DNA of 64,000 nt, taken from assembly GCA_947852905.1 (NCBI GenBank), contig CANTVF010000006.1, positions 62,001-126,000 of the forward strand, read 5' to 3'. Each line of letters starts with the position of its first letter. Within the stretch, counting starts at the first letter, position 1. Of the stretch, positions 19,317-27,954 are shown piece after piece. The notes under the pieces were generated by a model, which was not told the DNA's origin, did no database searches, and was given only the letters and a program-made list of their open reading frames with translations. The position numbers and the translations under genes are program-made. The stretch comes from an uncultured Tidjanibacter sp. (GTDB taxonomy: Bacteria > Bacteroidota > Bacteroidia > Bacteroidales > Rikenellaceae).

Positions 19317-21869
19317 CTACTTCTTGATGATATTCATGCTGTAGTCGTCGTTACCGTATTTACCTTTCACTGTATAAGTACCTGCGCCGAGCGACGACAT
19401 GTCGACAGTTCCGATACCGTCCTCGTCAAGCTGCACTTTCATACCGGCCACCTCGCGAGCCGCTGCATCGAAAACACGCAACTCGACCGTTCCGCCGTTA
19501 GGCTTCGGATCGCCTCCGATACGCACATTCGCGGTGCTTTCAACCGGATTGGGATAAATGTACAACCCGGCAGGTATAGGATCTATTTCATCTACTGGCG
19601 GAACCGGCGGCTCCGGCTTCTCCGGAAAATTAGTAACGGTCATATTAAACGATACCGATATGGATGCTCCCTCCTTGTCGGTAGCGGTTATCGTAATCTT
19701 AGCCGTACCGTTACCTGTAGGTATCACTTCGAGATTATCGGGTTCGCCCTCCTTAAATTTCGGAAGCGCTACGTTCTCGTCTGAACTTTCGGCAGTAAAC
19801 GTAAGCGAATCGCCGTAGCTTGCATCCGGATCGCTGAAATAGTAATTCAGACGGAATTTTTTGGAGAATCCTTCTGCCGGAGCATCGACTTTCACATCGA
19901 GGAACTTGGCTGTCTGCACGGGCGGATTGTTGGTATGCTTCAACGAAGTGGCCTCCAAACTCTCCTGCTCGGATTCATTGCCGAAACGGTCTATCGAAGA
20001 CAATTTGCATTCATAAGTGGTAAGTTGCACGAGTTCGAACGAATAGGAAAAATTCGCCCCTACAGCCTTATTGTTGGCCAACATTATCGTCGTCCACTCG
20101 GAAGCATCCTTTGCCTTGTATTCGAGCCTGTATTTAACTACAGCCATACCGTTGGCATCGGCCGGCACGATACCGGATACCTTAAGTCCGTCCGGAATAC
20201 CTTCTATCTTGGCATCGCCCAGATTAGCCGGAGCTTCCGTAGTGGCCTCGAGCGTGAACAACGAAGCGTCGAGCATTCCGGCACCCAGATTATTTATATA
20301 TTGGGCACCTATCACCGAACTGAACGGACGCACGCTGGCCAGCAACCTTTCGCGCAACTGATCCGCCGTAAAACCTTCCCCCTTATAATAAGACGCTATG
20401 AGAGCGGCAACGCCTGCAACATGCGGTGTTGCCATAGACGTACCTTCCATAAAACCGTAATCGCTGCCGTCAAGCGTACTCAACACGCCGTATTTGTCAT
20501 ACTGCTGTTCATGGTCGCCGCCGGGAGCGAATATATCCGAATTCTTACCGTAATTGGAATAATCGGCAATGTTACCTGTCGGCCCCATAGCCGTAACGCC
20601 GATAATATTGGGAGTATCGAGCCTTGCCGGAAGGTCTATCTCAGGTTTTGCCGAGTTACCAGCGGCAAATATGTGGATACCGCCTTTCATCGGACCGGTC
20701 TGCGTCGTTTCATCTGCCGACATGCCGGCCGTAGCGATAAAGTAATTCAAACCGTCCTGCAAAGATTCGGTGAATATGCTTTCGTCTACCATCCAGCTGC
20801 ACGAAGTGATCACAGCGCCGTTATCTGCCGCATATGCGAATATATCGTAATCCGGCGTAGTCATTTTTCCTCCGTCTCCGGAAATGCACAGCGTCATGAT
20901 CCTCACACCGTCCTTGTTACCTGTACCGCCAGCAACGCCGCACACGCCTTCATGGTTGCCGTTCACAGCGGCTATGGTACCGGCACAATGGGTACCGTGG
21001 TATCCGGGCAATATCTCCGATCCGCCAGTACGCGGCTCACTGGTAGGATCGTCATAACCGGGCGCATAGTTCCAACCGTAAATGTCGTCCACGTAACCGT
21101 TGTTGTCATCGTCTATGCCGTTACCGGGTATCTCGGCCGTATTGATCCACATGTTGTCAGCCAAGTCCGGGTGGTCGAACTGCACACCCATGTCTATAAC
21201 GGCCACTATGACATCGGGATCGCCGTGCGTCAGTTCCCAACCGGCGAACAGGTTGATATCGGCTCCGGCAGTAGTTCCGGATATTGAGCCGTCATTATAG
21301 TAATGCCACTGTTCCGGGAGGCGCGGATCATCGAAAGGCATCTCCACTGCTGGACGATCCTCGCTCGCGGCAGCGAACTTCGGACTCTGGTACATCATGT
21401 CGGCAGCCTGCACCGATATGGGAGTACTGCTTTCGAGCCTTATGGTATGCAACGGCTCCACGACTGCAATGCCGTCCACCGACGCCATATCGGCCTGAGC
21501 CCTCGAAACAGGTATGTTCTCATCGAATTTTATATCGTACCACAAATGGAGACCGTATTTGCGGCGACGTTCGGCAAACTTTCCGCCTTCGGCATAAACA
21601 CGGCGTATCTCGGTAGCACCGAGTTCCTCCGCTATGGCGTCCAAGGCCGGATTACCGGTAGCGGCTGCGCCTCTGGTAAACTCTCCTACCGGCAGCGCCT
21701 GTGCGTCTTCGGCCAGTTTCACCCTCACCCAACCGCTCACAACGCCTGGATCATCGGGTTGGAAAGCGTCAGGAGAATCTATCGCCGGAACGGTATTGCC
21801 CACCGGATCCTGCGTACAGGCCGTCGCCAAAGCAGCAAAAGCCATCATTACAAGTAAATTCTTCTTCAT
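19317..21869 (-). CDS. S8 (subtilisin-like) serine peptidase lipoprotein, copy 1, with T9SS type A-like C-terminal tail
   Basis: Lipobox ATAC; D in VIDMGVQFDHPDLADNMW, H in GYHGTHCAGTIAA, S in GTSMATPHVAGVAALI; tail IYPNPVESTANVRIGG...GAGTYTVKGKYGNDDYSMNIIKK. Confidence 0.95.
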   Translation of the reverse strand: MKKNLLVMMAFAALATACTQDPVGNTVPAIDSPDAFQPDDPGVVSGWVRVKLAEDAQALPVGEFTRGAAATGNPALDAIAEELGATEIRRVYAEGGKFAERRRKYGLHLWYDIKFDENIPVSRAQADMASVDGIAVVEPLHTIRLESSTPISVQAADMMYQSPKFAAASEDRPAVEMPFDDPRLPEQWHYYNDGSISGTTAGADINLFAGWELTHGDPDVIVAVIDMGVQFDHPDLADNMWINTAEIPGNGIDDDNNGYVDDIYGWNYAPGYDDPTSEPRTGGSEILPGYHGTHCAGTIAAVNGNHEGVCGVAGGTGNKDGVRIMTLCISGDGGKMTTPDYDIFAYAADNGAVITSCSWMVDESIFTESLQDGLNYFIATAGMSADETTQTGPMKGGIHIFAAGNSAKPEIDLPARLDTPNIIGVTAMGPTGNIADYSNYGKNSDIFAPGGDHEQQYDKYGVLSTLDGSDYGFMEGTSMATPHVAGVAALIASYYKGEGFTADQLRERLLASVRPFSSVIGAQYINNLGAGMLDASLFTLEATTEAPANLGDAKIEGIPDGLKVSGIVPADANGMAVVKYRLEYKAKDASEWTTIMLANNKAVGANFSYSFELVQLTTYECKLSSIDRFGNESEQESLEATSLKHTNNPPVQTAKFLDVKVDAPAEGFSKKFRLNYYFSDPDASYGDSLTFTAESSDENVALPKFKEGEPDNLEVIPTGNGTAKITITATDKEGASISVSFNMTVTNFPEKPEPPVPPVDEIDPIPAGLYIYPNPVESTANVRIGGDPKPNGGTVELRVFDAAAREVAGMKVQLDEDGIGTVDMSSLGAGTYTVKGKYGNDDYSMNIIKK

Positions 21870-22166
21870 AAATTTATGTTGTTAACTGAACTGATCGTTC
21901 GAACTACATGTTGCCAGCCGAAAATCCCAATTACGCTCATCTTCCACTGTGCACAGTACGCAAAGATATAAAAAACACATATATTCCATACAACGCGAAA
22001 CGTTCCGACAGCTAAAATACAAACGTATTATGCTTACGTCATATTATGCCGAAGTCACACGCCACCTCACACAGTATGTAAAACCGACGATAACCGCTTT
22101 CCGACAACTCAGATATGAATACTACGAAACGACGCCGCAAAATCAGCTTTCCGCATAACGATAAAC

Positions 22167-22190
22167 GGCGCCCGTCTTTCGACGGACGCC
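22167..22190 (-). terminator. Hairpin terminator of S8 peptidase copy 2
   Basis: GGCGcCCGTC-TTTC-GACGGaCGCC stem; T-rich on the minus strand. Confidence 0.6.
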
Positions 22191-22212
22191 CTTATCGCTA
22201 TACTTCATAGTG

Positions 22213-24774
22213 TTACTGTTTCAGGAAATTACCGTTTACAGTAGTGTCTCCTACCTTTATAGTTATCGAATAAACGCCATGCGCCAAATCGTCAACAGGC
22301 AGATCCTTGGCATAACCTTTAGCAAAGGTCACGTCCGTATCCATAACCTGACGCGCAGCGCTATCGAATATACGCACTCTCGCCGTAGAGTCGCCGGCCT
22401 CCTTGAGAGCCAGCGTCATCGTAGAACCGTCTGCTGCGAACTGCACTATTATCTTTCCTGCAGGCAACTCCGGCTCTTTATCTCCGTTACCATTCCCATT
22501 CCCGTTACCGTTACCGCCTTCGGGATCCTCGTCTACCGAAACGGCCATATTCTTGGAAATAGTAGCACCGGCCTTATCCGAGGCTGAAATGGCAACTATT
22601 ACATTGCCGTCGGTTTTCTTGAGTCCGGTTATTTTAAGTTGAGCGTTGTCCACCACTTCAACCTTTACGGCCTCCGGCGCCTTGCTCTCGGAAGAGAATG
22701 TCAACACGTCGCCATATTCGAGGTCGGCATCGGTAATGTATTCGGAAAGCGTCAGTGTAGCCTCGAACACCTTTTTACCGTTTACCGTCTGCGGCAGCGT
22801 CACCTTCTCGAAAGGTTTCAATAACTCCGGCTCCCTGTTGGCACGCTCGCGGGTAGTACCTTCGGCCTCCACATAAGTTTCCGACTTGGTGCCGAAACGG
22901 TCTATGGAATACGCCCTGAAAACATAGGTTTCATTGTATCCGGGACAAGCGAACTCGAACGAAACGGTCTCCCCGACAGACTTACGATTAGGATAAACAG
23001 CTGTCGTCCATGCATTTTCATCGCTTTTCTTACCGTAAGTTATCTCGAATTCCCTTACCGGATTTCCGTCACCGTCGGCAGGAACCTCGATATCGAAGGA
23101 GAGTTTCTCTTCGGCAATATCCGTTACACTCGCCGATTCAGGAGCTGCCGGTGCCGTACCCGGATTCTGCATGTCTATGTACGGAGCATAGGCAAGCCCA
23201 ACTCCGAGTCCTGAAGTAATGGCATCGTTTTTCTGATATGCATCCACGCTGCGGTAAGCTCTAAGCAGACGGTCTTTACAATCCTGCGACGTAAACGCAA
23301 CTCCGTTGCCGCCGAACTCGGACACTATCATGGCACATATACCAGAAACATGCGGACAGGCCATCGAAGTACCGCTCATGTAGCAATATCCGTTGTCGAG
23401 ATCCGTACTCCATACCATACCCTCTTTACCGAAAAGCGTATCGTTGCTGTCGGCACCGCCGGGAGCGAAAATATCGGCATCTACACCATAGTTGGAATAA
23501 TTGGCTTTCGAGAAATTCGGCGTCATGGAAGTTACGGCTATAACCCTGTCGTCATCGCCGGGAATACCGACCGCAGCCGAATATTCGTTACCGGCAGCGA
23601 ATACTATCACTCCGCCTTTCATCGGGCCGGTCTGGTTGCCTTCGTCATCGCAACCGGCTTCCTCATTGAAATACTGGAATGCGGAAAGCATATCGGCCGG
23701 CGTCGAAGTCACCGTATAGGGGTACCCCCAGCTGTTCTGGCTGATGACAGCGCCGTTATCTGCGGCATAACGGAATGCATCCGGATCGGGAATGCCGTAA
23801 CCGTCGGCGCTATAAACCTGCAACGTCATGATCCTCACACCGTCGCCATTACCGGGACCGCTACCGCCGACTATACCCGACACGCCTATTCCGTTACCGT
23901 TTATGGCCGCAATGGTACCTGCCACGTGTGTACCGTGGCTACCCGGCGTAACATCGCCCTTACGTTCGTAGAAATCATAGCCGTGATAGTCGTCTATATA
24001 TCCGTTGCCATCATCGTCGATGCCGTTTCCGGGAATCTCGCCGGTATTGATCCACATGTTGTCCTTGAGGTCTTCATGCTCGTAATACACCCCGGTATCC
24101 ATTACCGCCACTATAACTTCCGGATTGCCGTGATTGAACTTATCCCATGCGGCGAACAATCCTATATCGGCACCTGCCACCGAATTTTCGATCGTTCCGT
24201 CATTGTCGTAATGCCACTGGTATTTAAGACCGGGATCGTTGAACGGCATCTCCCTCTGATTGCCGGTATAATCCGTCTCGCTCGCATCGGGTATTCCCGA
24301 AGCGGAAATCTGAGACGGCAGCACATAATCGGCACCGTCGAGTGCATAAGCATAATAGAGCGGAAGTACATGTTCCACACCGTCCAACTTACCGAATTCA
24401 GTCTCGGCACGGGAAAGCGAAACACTCTCATCGAATTTTATATCGTACCACAGATGCAATCCGTGCTTACGGAAACGTTTCGGATAACGCGGATCTTCGG
24501 TAAACACACGGCGTACCTCGGTAGCGCCGAGCGAAGCGGCTATCTTGTCCAGTTCCGGATTACCCGTTTCGGCCGCACCGCGCGTAAATTCGCCCACGCG
24601 AAGTTCCGCTGCGTCTTCCTGCAATTTTATTCTTATCCAACCGGGGGCCGCTATGCCTTCGTATTTGGCCTCATCGTTCTTGTTGCCCGGATCGACATAA
24701 CCGACAGCCGGTTCCCGCGTACACGAAGCGAAAAGTCCCGCTATCGCAAGTGCATATAAAAAATAACGTCTCAT
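22213..24774 (-). CDS. S8 (subtilisin-like) serine peptidase lipoprotein, copy 2
   Basis: Lipobox FASC; VMDTGVYYEHEDLKDNMW, GSHGTHVAGTIAA, GTSMACPHVSG; Fn3-like and cadherin-like regions; GNGNGNGNGNGD linker. Confidence 0.95.
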   Translation of the reverse strand: MRRYFLYALAIAGLFASCTREPAVGYVDPGNKNDEAKYEGIAAPGWIRIKLQEDAAELRVGEFTRGAAETGNPELDKIAASLGATEVRRVFTEDPRYPKRFRKHGLHLWYDIKFDESVSLSRAETEFGKLDGVEHVLPLYYAYALDGADYVLPSQISASGIPDASETDYTGNQREMPFNDPGLKYQWHYDNDGTIENSVAGADIGLFAAWDKFNHGNPEVIVAVMDTGVYYEHEDLKDNMWINTGEIPGNGIDDDGNGYIDDYHGYDFYERKGDVTPGSHGTHVAGTIAAINGNGIGVSGIVGGSGPGNGDGVRIMTLQVYSADGYGIPDPDAFRYAADNGAVISQNSWGYPYTVTSTPADMLSAFQYFNEEAGCDDEGNQTGPMKGGVIVFAAGNEYSAAVGIPGDDDRVIAVTSMTPNFSKANYSNYGVDADIFAPGGADSNDTLFGKEGMVWSTDLDNGYCYMSGTSMACPHVSGICAMIVSEFGGNGVAFTSQDCKDRLLRAYRSVDAYQKNDAITSGLGVGLAYAPYIDMQNPGTAPAAPESASVTDIAEEKLSFDIEVPADGDGNPVREFEITYGKKSDENAWTTAVYPNRKSVGETVSFEFACPGYNETYVFRAYSIDRFGTKSETYVEAEGTTRERANREPELLKPFEKVTLPQTVNGKKVFEATLTLSEYITDADLEYGDVLTFSSESKAPEAVKVEVVDNAQLKITGLKKTDGNVIVAISASDKAGATISKNMAVSVDEDPEGGNGNGNGNGNGDKEPELPAGKIIVQFAADGSTMTLALKEAGDSTARVRIFDSAARQVMDTDVTFAKGYAKDLPVDDLAHGVYSITIKVGDTTVNGNFLKQ

Positions 24775-25276
24775 TAAAATATAGGTTAGTTACTAAACTC
24801 TTTAAACTGCCTTTTATTGCAGGCTAATCTCCCGGAAATTATCCCGGCACAACCCACGCGTTCGTGGTCGGCAAAAGTACCGCTTGCGAAAATATAAAAA
24901 ATAATCGTATCTTTTTCCTCTCCGAAGGACATTTTAAACACAGGACATATTATTCCACGGCAATATCCGACCGATTCATCAGGTATCATCGGCATATATG
25001 ATACTGAAAGTCCGTACACGACATGTTTTCCGACGGCAACATTTCCAACAACTGCGACGGAACGCAATCGCCATTCAGTCTCCGCAATCGTTTCCCGGAA
25101 TACCGCATTTACGCTTTCGCACGCTAACTTAGCTTTCCGCTACCCAGCAAAACAACGCCTCAATAACTAAAACGTCCGGAGGAAAGACTCTGGTATGTGC
25201 CGTTACAGATCGTACCGACGATACAGCCCTCCCCATGTTCTGACGCACCGGTCACAAGCACGTCCGTTCCGCAAAA

Positions 25277-25309
25277 CAAACAGGCGACCGGAATCCGACC
25301 GGTCGCCTG
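25277..25309 (-). terminator. Hairpin terminator of S8 peptidase copy 3
   Basis: CAGGCGACCGG / CCGGTCGCCTG stem followed by T-rich minus strand (TTTGTTTTG). Confidence 0.8.
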
Positions 25310-25335
25310 CATCAACGACAGAAAATATCGTCTCC

Positions 25336-27867
25336 TTATTTCCTTACGAAATTACCGCGATAGTCCGTACCGCCATAACTTACAACGGCAGAATAGATAC
25401 CTGCAGAAAGACCGTCCATGCCGATCTCGCCGCACCCTTTTTCATCGAGGGATACGGTCGTATACATAACCTTACGCGACGCCGCATCGTAAACGGCCAC
25501 GGTAGCCTCACCTGCCTCGGCGCCACCTATCACCACATTGAGTACCGACGTATCGGCAGCGTAATAGAATGCCATTTTACCCTCTTCGATAATCGGTTTT
25601 TCCACCGGAGGTGTCGGCGGATCGACTGTGATATTGACCCTTACGGCCATATTTTTAGATATCGAAGCTCCGGCCTTATCGGTAGCCGTCACGCTTACTA
25701 TCGTCTCGCCGGTCTTCACGCCAGTTATGGTAAGTACCGCACCCTCCAATGCAACCGTAACTATTTCCGTATCCTGACTTTCTGCAGCGAACGTCAACGC
25801 ATCGCCGAACTCGTCTATGTCGGGATCGGTAAAATAATCATTTAAGTTGAGAGTCGCGGTCTTGGCTTCATCGGACAGATCGACCCTTGCCAACGGTTTT
25901 ACAGTCTCCGGCGGCAGATTCTCATGCGCCACGGTCGTGCCTTCGCATTCGGCGGCCGTCTGCGAAACAGTACCGAACCTGTCTACCGAATATACTTTAA
26001 AGACATACGTTATTTCAAATCCGAGACCATCGAAATCGTACGTTACGGATTCATCCACGCCGTAACTGTTATTCACATTGACCGTTTTCCATTCGGCAGC
26101 CCCTTCGGCAGTTCCCTTGGGGGCATACAATACCTCGAAACCGGCTACAGCCATTCCGTTACCGTCGGCAGGTACCTCCACGGTAAGCGTCATACGCCTT
26201 TCGCCACGTGTCGCAACCGACACAGCAACCGGTGCATTCGGAGCGCCCGGCTTCTCAAGTCCGGTAACCATGGAAGCATCTATCAATCCCCTACCGATAC
26301 CCTGTCCTATAGTCGCGCTGTTCTGATAATGGGCGACATTGCGATAGCTCGTCAACAATTTCTCTCTCAACTGGTCTGCCGTAAAACCCGGTTGTCCGGC
26401 GCCATAATGGGATACTATGAGCGCAGCTATACCGGAAACGTGCGGGCAAGCCATCGACGTACCGAACTTATAGGAATATTTATTGTCTATATCGGTACTG
26501 TACACACCTCCTTCGGTACCGAAATCATAATCGCCGCTTCCGGCACCGCCCGGAGCGAAAATATCGAAATCTTTACCATAATTGGAATAACCGGCTTTTT
26601 TATAATTAGGCATCATACTGGTTACGACAACAACCCGAGGATATGAAGAGGGGGGATTTATATGCGTAGAGGCATCGTTACCACCCGAAAATATAACGAC
26701 ACCGCCCGCCATAGGTCCAGTCTGCACGTCGTTTATACCGTCGCCGTCGGTATCGGCCATACCGGCATTATCCATAAAATAGTCCAAAGCTACCGCCACA
26801 TCTTTCGGGATTTCGGCCTCAGTCTTATAATTCCAGCTGTTCTGACTTATCACGGCACCGTTATCTGCCGCGTAACGATACGAATCGGCGATCAACAACA
26901 TAGCCCCGTTATCCTGAGGTTTGAATATCTGAGCAGACATTATTCTAACACCGTCGCCGATACCGCTGCCGCCGGCAACGCCGCATACCCCCTTGCCGTT
27001 ATTGTTTTCGGCGGCTATAGTACCCGCCACATGTGTTCCGTGAGTGTCGAATTCTATTTCTCCCGTCACGCTACGCCCGGAAAAATTGGCTCCATATATA
27101 TCGTCAACTACACCGTTACCGTCATCGTCTATACCGTTACCGGGAATTTCACCCGTATTGACCCACATATTATTACGCAAATCTTCATGAGTATACTCCA
27201 CACCGCCGTCATGCACGGATACTATAACCGAAGGATCTCCGTAACCGAGAGTTTTCCACCCCTCGAAAAGGCCTATGTCGGCACCGGCGACGGAATTGGT
27301 TATGGAACCGTCATTGTCATAATGCCACTGCCACGGAAGCCCCGGATCGTCGAACGGCATTTCCCTCTTGCTACCGGTGTATTCCACATCCGGCGGACAG
27401 TTGGATTCGTTGGCCGCTACAGGCTCCACTCGCTGTACCTTATAAATAGGCTGTACATGGGCAACACCGGGTACATGCAACAATTCATCGCCCGCGCGCG
27501 TTACCGAAATGCTTTCGTCTATCTTTATATCGTACCACAAGTGCAGTCCGTAACGGCGATGACGCGCCGTAAACCGCGGATCGGTACCGAACACGCGACG
27601 CACCTCCGTAGCGCCCAGCTTTGCGGCTACCTTGTCCAATTCAGGATTGCCCGTCTCTGCCGCACCGCGCGTAAATTCGCCCACGCGCAACTCGCCCGCA
27701 TCGTCATCCAACCGTATTCTGACCCACCCTTTTACGGTGTAATCGTCGGACGAGACGACAGCATTGTCTCCCGTACCGCCCGAAACGCCGACGGTCTGTT
27801 CGCTCGCACAGGAAACCATCGCAACCGCGACTCCGGCCAGTAGCGCAACTGTAAAAAATTTTTTCAT
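25336..27867 (-). CDS. S8 (subtilisin-like) serine peptidase lipoprotein, copy 3
   Basis: Lipobox MVSC; VSVHDGGVEYTHEDLRNNMW, DTHGTHVAGTIAA, GTSMACPHVSG; start chosen at MKKFFTVALL rather than MHVD (27879). Confidence 0.94.
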   Translation of the reverse strand: MKKFFTVALLAGVAVAMVSCASEQTVGVSGGTGDNAVVSSDDYTVKGWVRIRLDDDAGELRVGEFTRGAAETGNPELDKVAAKLGATEVRRVFGTDPRFTARHRRYGLHLWYDIKIDESISVTRAGDELLHVPGVAHVQPIYKVQRVEPVAANESNCPPDVEYTGSKREMPFDDPGLPWQWHYDNDGSITNSVAGADIGLFEGWKTLGYGDPSVIVSVHDGGVEYTHEDLRNNMWVNTGEIPGNGIDDDGNGVVDDIYGANFSGRSVTGEIEFDTHGTHVAGTIAAENNNGKGVCGVAGGSGIGDGVRIMSAQIFKPQDNGAMLLIADSYRYAADNGAVISQNSWNYKTEAEIPKDVAVALDYFMDNAGMADTDGDGINDVQTGPMAGGVVIFSGGNDASTHINPPSSYPRVVVVTSMMPNYKKAGYSNYGKDFDIFAPGGAGSGDYDFGTEGGVYSTDIDNKYSYKFGTSMACPHVSGIAALIVSHYGAGQPGFTADQLREKLLTSYRNVAHYQNSATIGQGIGRGLIDASMVTGLEKPGAPNAPVAVSVATRGERRMTLTVEVPADGNGMAVAGFEVLYAPKGTAEGAAEWKTVNVNNSYGVDESVTYDFDGLGFEITYVFKVYSVDRFGTVSQTAAECEGTTVAHENLPPETVKPLARVDLSDEAKTATLNLNDYFTDPDIDEFGDALTFAAESQDTEIVTVALEGAVLTITGVKTGETIVSVTATDKAGASISKNMAVRVNITVDPPTPPVEKPIIEEGKMAFYYAADTSVLNVVIGGAEAGEATVAVYDAASRKVMYTTVSLDEKGCGEIGMDGLSAGIYSAVVSYGGTDYRGNFVRK

Positions 27868-27954
27868 ATCAACATGCAATTATTTTATAATAACTAACTT
27901 CCAATGTAATATCCCGTTACCGACAACACGGTCATAAAGCACTATTCTCTCCTG

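Noticed and set aside
22480-22530. Hexanucleotide-like repeat encoding GNGNGNGNGNG in S8 copy 2
   Set aside because: Imperfect low-complexity linker; units vary in sequence, so phase-variable slippage is not supported.
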